DNA of 21,832 nucleotides from a virus, in the IMG/VR virus record IMGVR_UViG_3300020446_000094, positions 1 through 21,832 of that record, one strand, 5' to 3'. This document shows, piece by piece, positions 18,441 through 21,832 of the stretch (its first letter is position 1; every line of letters begins with the position of its first letter). The notes beneath the pieces were generated by a model. That model worked only from the letters and a program-made list of their open reading frames with translations, did no database searches and was not told the DNA's origin. A program made the position numbers and the translations under genes.

Positions 18441-18760
18441 TGGCAGATCTTAATGTTTCTTTTAATAAAAAAATAAATTTTTCTTGTCAAATTGGTGATG
18501 AAGTATATTTTTTAAAAAGTGGTAATCCTCGATTTTTAGGCTTATGTAAAAGCATTTCAACAGATAGAAAAAGCTTTATTATAGATGTTACTGAAAACAT
18601 AAGACCAGTTATAGGTGATTATTTTATGTTCGCTAAAAATAACGTAATAAATAGTAATGGAGTGCTTGGTTATCATGGCACTGTAACAATGGAAAATACA
18701 TTAAATGATTCTACAGAATTATATGCTGTAAATTCTGAAATACAAATAAGTAGTAATTAA
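18440..18760 (+). CDS. Small virion-type protein of unknown role
   Basis: A 106-residue, mostly beta protein whose ATG overlaps the giant gene's stop (TAATG), so it is probably made by coupled translation. It starts MADLNVSFNKKINFSCQIGD and continues with VYFLKSGNPRFLGLCKSIST. A central IGDYFMFAKNNVINSNGVLG precedes YHGTVTMENTLNDSTELYAV and a closing SEIQISS. Proteins with the same ending (a G-Y-x-x-x-V-x-M-x-N strand, then A-E-L-F/Y-A-V) are familiar to me next to structural genes in several tailed phages, usually annotated hypothetical. Two cysteines, no signal peptide and no membrane segment. Possible roles are a minor tail component or an assembly partner of the nozzle; I cannot choose between them. 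Confidence 0.85.
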   Translation: MADLNVSFNKKINFSCQIGDEVYFLKSGNPRFLGLCKSISTDRKSFIIDVTENIRPVIGDYFMFAKNNVINSNGVLGYHGTVTMENTLNDSTELYAVNSEIQISSN

Positions 18761-18772
18761 AAATATATTAAT

Positions 18773-19495
18773 ATGTTTGGAAGTGGAATTGTAAACCCAT
18801 CAACATCAACACCAGCAGCAGCAGCAGCAGCGCCCGCGGCTATAGCAAAGGAGCCTAGCAAATTAGGCCAAGCTATAAAAAGTACAGCTCAAGACGATCC
18901 TGGAGCATTTGGACAAATAGCACAAGGTTTAGCAGGTGTAGCTGGTGGTTTAATTGGCGGTCGCGCTCGCAGAAGAGAACAAAGAGAAGCAAGAGCAGAA
19001 TTAGCTAGACAAAGACAAGCTTACGAAACTTTTGAATTTAAAGACCCAACAGCTAATTTAACTAATCCTTTTGAAGATTTAACTGTAAATCAACAGCAAG
19101 CACAATTTGCTTCTCAACAACAACAGCAGGCTTTAGCAGGTACATTGTCAGGTTTATCTGGGGCTGCAGGAGGATCTGGGATTGCTGCGTTGGCACAAAC
19201 ATTAGCACAACAGCAATCAAGCAATTTACAAGCTTCTGCGGCAAGCATAGGTGCCCAAGAGTCTAGAAATCAATTAATGAGAGCCCAAGGGCAACAATCT
19301 TTAGAACAACAAAGAGCAGCAGGAGCTGCGGCAAAAGAAGCCAAAGAGTTCGGTAGAACAGAAACGTTATTTGGTATGGCACAACAACGTAAAGCTGCAG
19401 CAGACGAAGCAAGACGCGCCGCGACTGAAGGCTTAGTTGGCGGGATAGCCAATGTAGCTGTAGGAGCTGGTCGAATAGCCGCTGGCGGAATGTAA
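18773..19495 (+). CDS. Probable internal virion (ejection) protein, Ala/Gln-rich
   Basis: A 240-residue protein rich in alanine, glutamine and glycine. It opens with a short region carrying six alanines (15-20). A glycine-rich, possibly membrane-interacting helix follows (FGQIAQGLAGVAGGLIGG, about 46-63), then an arginine-rich coil (RARRREQREARAELARQRQA). A conserved-looking centre reads FKDPTANLTNPFEDLTVNQQ (73-92) and GAAGGSGIAALAQTLAQQQS (130-149). A long Ala/Gln helix follows, with a second glycine-rich hydrophobic end (LVGGIANVAVGAGRIAAGGM). This plan of amphipathic glycine/alanine helices around an alpha-helical core recalls small ejection proteins of podoviruses (T7 gp14-like or P22 gp7-like) that enter the cell envelope with the DNA. 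Assignment by composition, order and memory of marine relatives. Confidence 0.62.
   Translation: MFGSGIVNPSTSTPAAAAAAPAAIAKEPSKLGQAIKSTAQDDPGAFGQIAQGLAGVAGGLIGGRARRREQREARAELARQRQAYETFEFKDPTANLTNPFEDLTVNQQQAQFASQQQQQALAGTLSGLSGAAGGSGIAALAQTLAQQQSSNLQASAASIGAQESRNQLMRAQGQQSLEQQRAAGAAAKEAKEFGRTETLFGMAQQRKAAADEARRAATEGLVGGIANVAVGAGRIAAGGM
18813..18830 (+). repeat. (CAG)6 trinucleotide repeat encoding poly-alanine
   Basis: Six perfect CAG units, read as GCA codons, give most of alanines 15-20 of the internal virion protein. Slippage here would change alanine number without shifting the frame. It is GC-rich in an AT-rich genome. Confidence 0.9.
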
Positions 19496-19505
19496 AATAT
19501 ATAAT

Positions 19506-20951
19506 ATGGCAAATCAACAATTAATTAGAGGCGCGCGGATGGCCGCAGATAGATTTACAGACATTGGAAAAGTTGTCGGAGACGCTGTAATGAGAGGTGA
19601 ACAAGCTATACTTAGGCGTCGTGCCGTAGAAAATAGAAGGCAGGAATTACAAGCACAAGCTATTGCTCAATTACCTATGCTTGACGAATCACAAGTTCCG
19701 GAACAAATGCGTGAATATGCAATGACTGAAGCTATGAATATCCGTAATGAAGCAATTGCCGCTATTCAAAATAAAGATATAAATCCTGTTGAAAGACAAT
19801 TAGCTATCAGCAAAGCTATGGGTAAAGTCAACAAAATAGCTACACAAGCTGGTGACTTTAAACAATGGATTGCCAATTTAGCTGAAATGGGGCAAGATGA
19901 TTTAAGTAAATTAAATAGCCCCGAACTAATGTCTAAAGTTGATGATATATATAAAGGCAACTTTGTTGTGCAAAATGGTCAGTTTATATTTAATGATGGT
20001 GATGTAAAAGATTTTGGAGCATTAGTTAATACAAGACCTATATCTAGGAGATCAGATGCTTATTTGCAACAATTACAAGTTGTAGGTAAAGAATACGAAA
20101 AATATGGATTGCAAGGGTGGGATGAAGCATCGTTTAATAATAAAATTGAAAATGAAATAAAAAACATAAAATATACAGATGCAGATTTGGCTAGCATATT
20201 AGTTGATGAAATGGAAGACGAACTTCCAGAAGGTTTACAACAACAAATAAAAGATGATTTTGAAGATAATGGAAAATTTGATACTCTTAGCAAAGACCAG
20301 CTTGTACAAATAGTTTCTGACAGATACAAAGCTGCGGCTAAAGAAGCATTTGATAGATCTAAAAAATTATATGACGAAAAGGTTTCTGCTAAGGCTGCGG
20401 CTGATGCAGCTAAAGACAAAGCTGACACTGGAATGACTGCTTCCCTTAGACAAGAAATAGCGTTGTTTGGCCCAACAATAATACCGTATAGCAAATTTAG
20501 TGAGACTATATCTAATATTACAGAAATGGAAGGGCCTATGCAAAATGTTGGAGTTGATGCTCCAACTACCATACCTGTAACTAGTGAGATGAAATCGAAA
20601 ACCATAGTTAATCAACTTCGTTCAATAAATAAACAAAGCCAAGGCGACTACGCTACTAGGGCAGAGCAATTAGAAATATTTAAAACAAATGCATCAACTG
20701 TTGATAGCTTAAAAGATTTATCTTCTGATCAACTTACAGATATGTTTAATGCTGTAAACGGAGATGCTTTAGCTTTTTATAAAGGTCAACCATTACAAAT
20801 TAATTATGATAATCCTGATGATATTTATGATTTAATACTTAAAAATACACCAGGTTTAAGCCCAGAGGCCCAAAAGTATTTCTTTAATAAATATATGGCT
20901 GATAAATACGCCGATGTTGATACCTCCGGAATGCCAATTAAAAAATTCTGA
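19506..20951 (+). CDS. Probable internal virion or cargo protein
   Basis: A 481-residue, soluble, mostly helical protein. It starts with a basic amphipathic region (MANQQLIRGARMAADRFTDI, then GEQAILRRRAVENRRQELQA). A negatively charged central part contains DDLSKLNSPELMSKVDDIYK (about 131-150) and VDEMEDELPEGLQQQIKDDF. An alanine/lysine coiled-coil segment follows (VSAKAAADAAKDKADTGM, about 298-315). The C-terminal third has LKDLSSDQLTDMFNAVNGDA and TPGLSPEAQKYFFNKYMADK. I do not recognise an enzyme motif. Its place between the Ala/Gln-rich ejection-type gene and a large cargo-type gene, with identical operon style, suggests a protein carried in the head or ejected. Ends with TGA, 12 bases before the next ATG. 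An antisense frame over this gene is not credible. Confidence 0.6.
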   Translation: MANQQLIRGARMAADRFTDIGKVVGDAVMRGEQAILRRRAVENRRQELQAQAIAQLPMLDESQVPEQMREYAMTEAMNIRNEAIAAIQNKDINPVERQLAISKAMGKVNKIATQAGDFKQWIANLAEMGQDDLSKLNSPELMSKVDDIYKGNFVVQNGQFIFNDGDVKDFGALVNTRPISRRSDAYLQQLQVVGKEYEKYGLQGWDEASFNNKIENEIKNIKYTDADLASILVDEMEDELPEGLQQQIKDDFEDNGKFDTLSKDQLVQIVSDRYKAAAKEAFDRSKKLYDEKVSAKAAADAAKDKADTGMTASLRQEIALFGPTIIPYSKFSETISNITEMEGPMQNVGVDAPTTIPVTSEMKSKTIVNQLRSINKQSQGDYATRAEQLEIFKTNASTVDSLKDLSSDQLTDMFNAVNGDALAFYKGQPLQINYDNPDDIYDLILKNTPGLSPEAQKYFFNKYMADKYADVDTSGMPIKKF

Positions 20952-20963
20952 AAATAATATAAT

Positions 20964-21832
20964 ATGTTTGAATTAGACGGAAACGAATATACGTTAACCC
21001 AAGTTCAAGCTGCGGCTTATAAGTCGGGCATGATGTTTGATGATTATATTCAAAAATATAAATTCAAAAAGTTGGGAAAGACAACTCCCACATCACAGGG
21101 TGCGGATGTGGAGGTAACTGCAGCACCCGAGTTGACCGTTATGGAGTCACCATCGGTAGATATTTCTTCGGAATTACCTCAAGCAGACACAGTTGATTCA
21201 ACATTAGTTACACCACCTCCACCTCCTCGCAAAAAAACACAATCTGAATTAAGGATAGATGTTACAAGGCAAGCAATGGCAAGAGCCAATCCTATGGCTG
21301 CGCTTATGCCTGATTTTATGATACCTATATTAGCTGATTGGACTGCTATGACAGCAGAATTAGGAGCTGGGGTTGTTGATACTGCTGAAATATTATACGA
21401 ATTAGGATTAGCTGGAATAAGTGATAAAACTTTTGATAGAATATCTCGTGAACAAAGAATAGATATGTCAGAAGTTTACGAAGGCGTAGAAGCACTTAGA
21501 AATATTAGAGAAAAAAAATATGATGAACAAGGCAATGAGTTAGATGCCATTGGCTTGTGGCAATCAGGTCGCAAAGGTGAGTCAGCACAACAATTTATTA
21601 GTGAAGCAATTGGCTCATTACCTGCCACTGTTTTAACTTATATGATGCCAGGATATGGCTCAGCTGTAATAGGTCTTGGCACATTTGGTTCTGAATTTGA
21701 AAGAAATTTAAAAGAACGACCAGAGGAAACAGCAGGGTTGATGTTAGGTAATGCTGCTTTAAAAGGAGGGTCAGAAGCTTTATTTGAATGGTTAGGGGGA
21801 TATACTTTTAAAACATTAACTAAAGCGGCTAC
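20964..21832 (+). CDS. N-terminal part of a probable large ejected/cargo protein (3' partial)
   Basis: An open frame starts at ATG 20964 and runs 289 codons off the right edge without a stop. Residues 1-32 form a small unit (LDGNEYTLTQVQAAAYKSGM, then FDDYIQKYKF). A proline/threonine/serine-rich linker follows (KTTPTSQGADVEVTAAPELT, then VTPPPPPRKK near residue 85). After that come helical segments with hydrophobic, glycine-rich stretches (MPDFMIPILADW, MTAELGAGVVDTAEILYELG, LPATVLTYMMPGYGSAVIGL, NAALKGGSEALFEWLGG). Marine phages known to me often have very large proteins with this N-terminal unit and linker after the small ejection genes, and they are thought to be packaged and injected. Any enzymatic domain would lie beyond the window. 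The leader AAAATAATATAAT directly before the ATG matches those of the two preceding genes. Confidence 0.8.
   Translation, partial: MFELDGNEYTLTQVQAAAYKSGMMFDDYIQKYKFKKLGKTTPTSQGADVEVTAAPELTVMESPSVDISSELPQADTVDSTLVTPPPPPRKKTQSELRIDVTRQAMARANPMAALMPDFMIPILADWTAMTAELGAGVVDTAEILYELGLAGISDKTFDRISREQRIDMSEVYEGVEALRNIREKKYDEQGNELDAIGLWQSGRKGESAQQFISEAIGSLPATVLTYMMPGYGSAVIGLGTFGSEFERNLKERPEETAGLMLGNAALKGGSEALFEWLGGYTFKTLTKAA

Noticed and set aside
20060-20605. 181-codon open frame on the - strand
   Set aside because: It lies wholly antisense to the internal-protein gene, encodes a serine/cysteine-rich nonsense-like sequence and has no gene-like spacing; it is a shadow of the + strand codon pattern.
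19506-20966. Possible TGA read-through joining the internal-protein gene to the last gene
   Set aside because: The two genes share a frame, but a TAA at 20955-20957 follows the TGA, so read-through would stop at once.
1-21832. tRNA genes, CRISPR arrays, insertion sequences, integrase or attachment sites
   Set aside because: No cloverleaf-like segment, regularly spaced repeat, transposase or terminal inverted repeat was noticed in any spacer; spacers are too short (75 bases at most) for most of these.

Overview
This window reads as the late, virion-morphogenesis module of a tailed double-stranded DNA phage. Twelve genes, ten of them complete, lie head to tail on the + strand with almost no spacing. 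The order is: an unknown gene cut by the left edge; terminase large subunit; portal; probable scaffold; major capsid protein; an unrecognised capsid-adjacent gene; two head-tail connector or ring proteins; a 2776-residue tail nozzle fused to a likely adhesive region; a small virion-type protein; two internal or ejection-type proteins; and the start of a large probable cargo protein cut by the right edge. There is no tape measure, tail-tube or sheath gene, which fits a short-tailed (podovirus-type) particle.

The terminase has the look of the crAss-like (Crassvirales-type) TerL family. Several of the other proteins recall families I know from uncultured marine phage contigs. Both statements are from memory, not from a search. 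The host is probably a member of the Bacteroidota. The DNA is strongly AT-rich, none of the starts I checked has a Shine-Dalgarno sequence, and most ATGs are preceded by A/T-only leaders. Stops are TAA (most), TAG (2431-2433 and 10104-10106) and TGA (20949-20951), so nothing forces a non-standard genetic code.

Layout. 2-226: end of an unknown gene. 226-4858: DNA packaging motor (TerL and portal). 4876-7623: prohead assembly (scaffold and major capsid protein), closed by a clear intrinsic terminator. 7696-8469: conserved-looking protein of unknown role, followed by a spacer that can form two competing hairpins. 8526-10106: two connector/ring proteins. 10110-18440: giant nozzle-adhesin, about 38% of the window. 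18440-20951: small virion protein and two alanine/glutamine-rich or helical internal proteins. 20964 to the end: beginning of a probable large ejected protein.

The genes would work in sequence. Scaffold and capsid protein assemble on the portal. TerL fills the head. The ring proteins and nozzle close it and recognise the host. The last three genes probably supply proteins carried in the head or neck and delivered with the DNA. No RNA gene, CRISPR array, insertion sequence or integrase was found. No gene-free stretch exceeds 75 bases.
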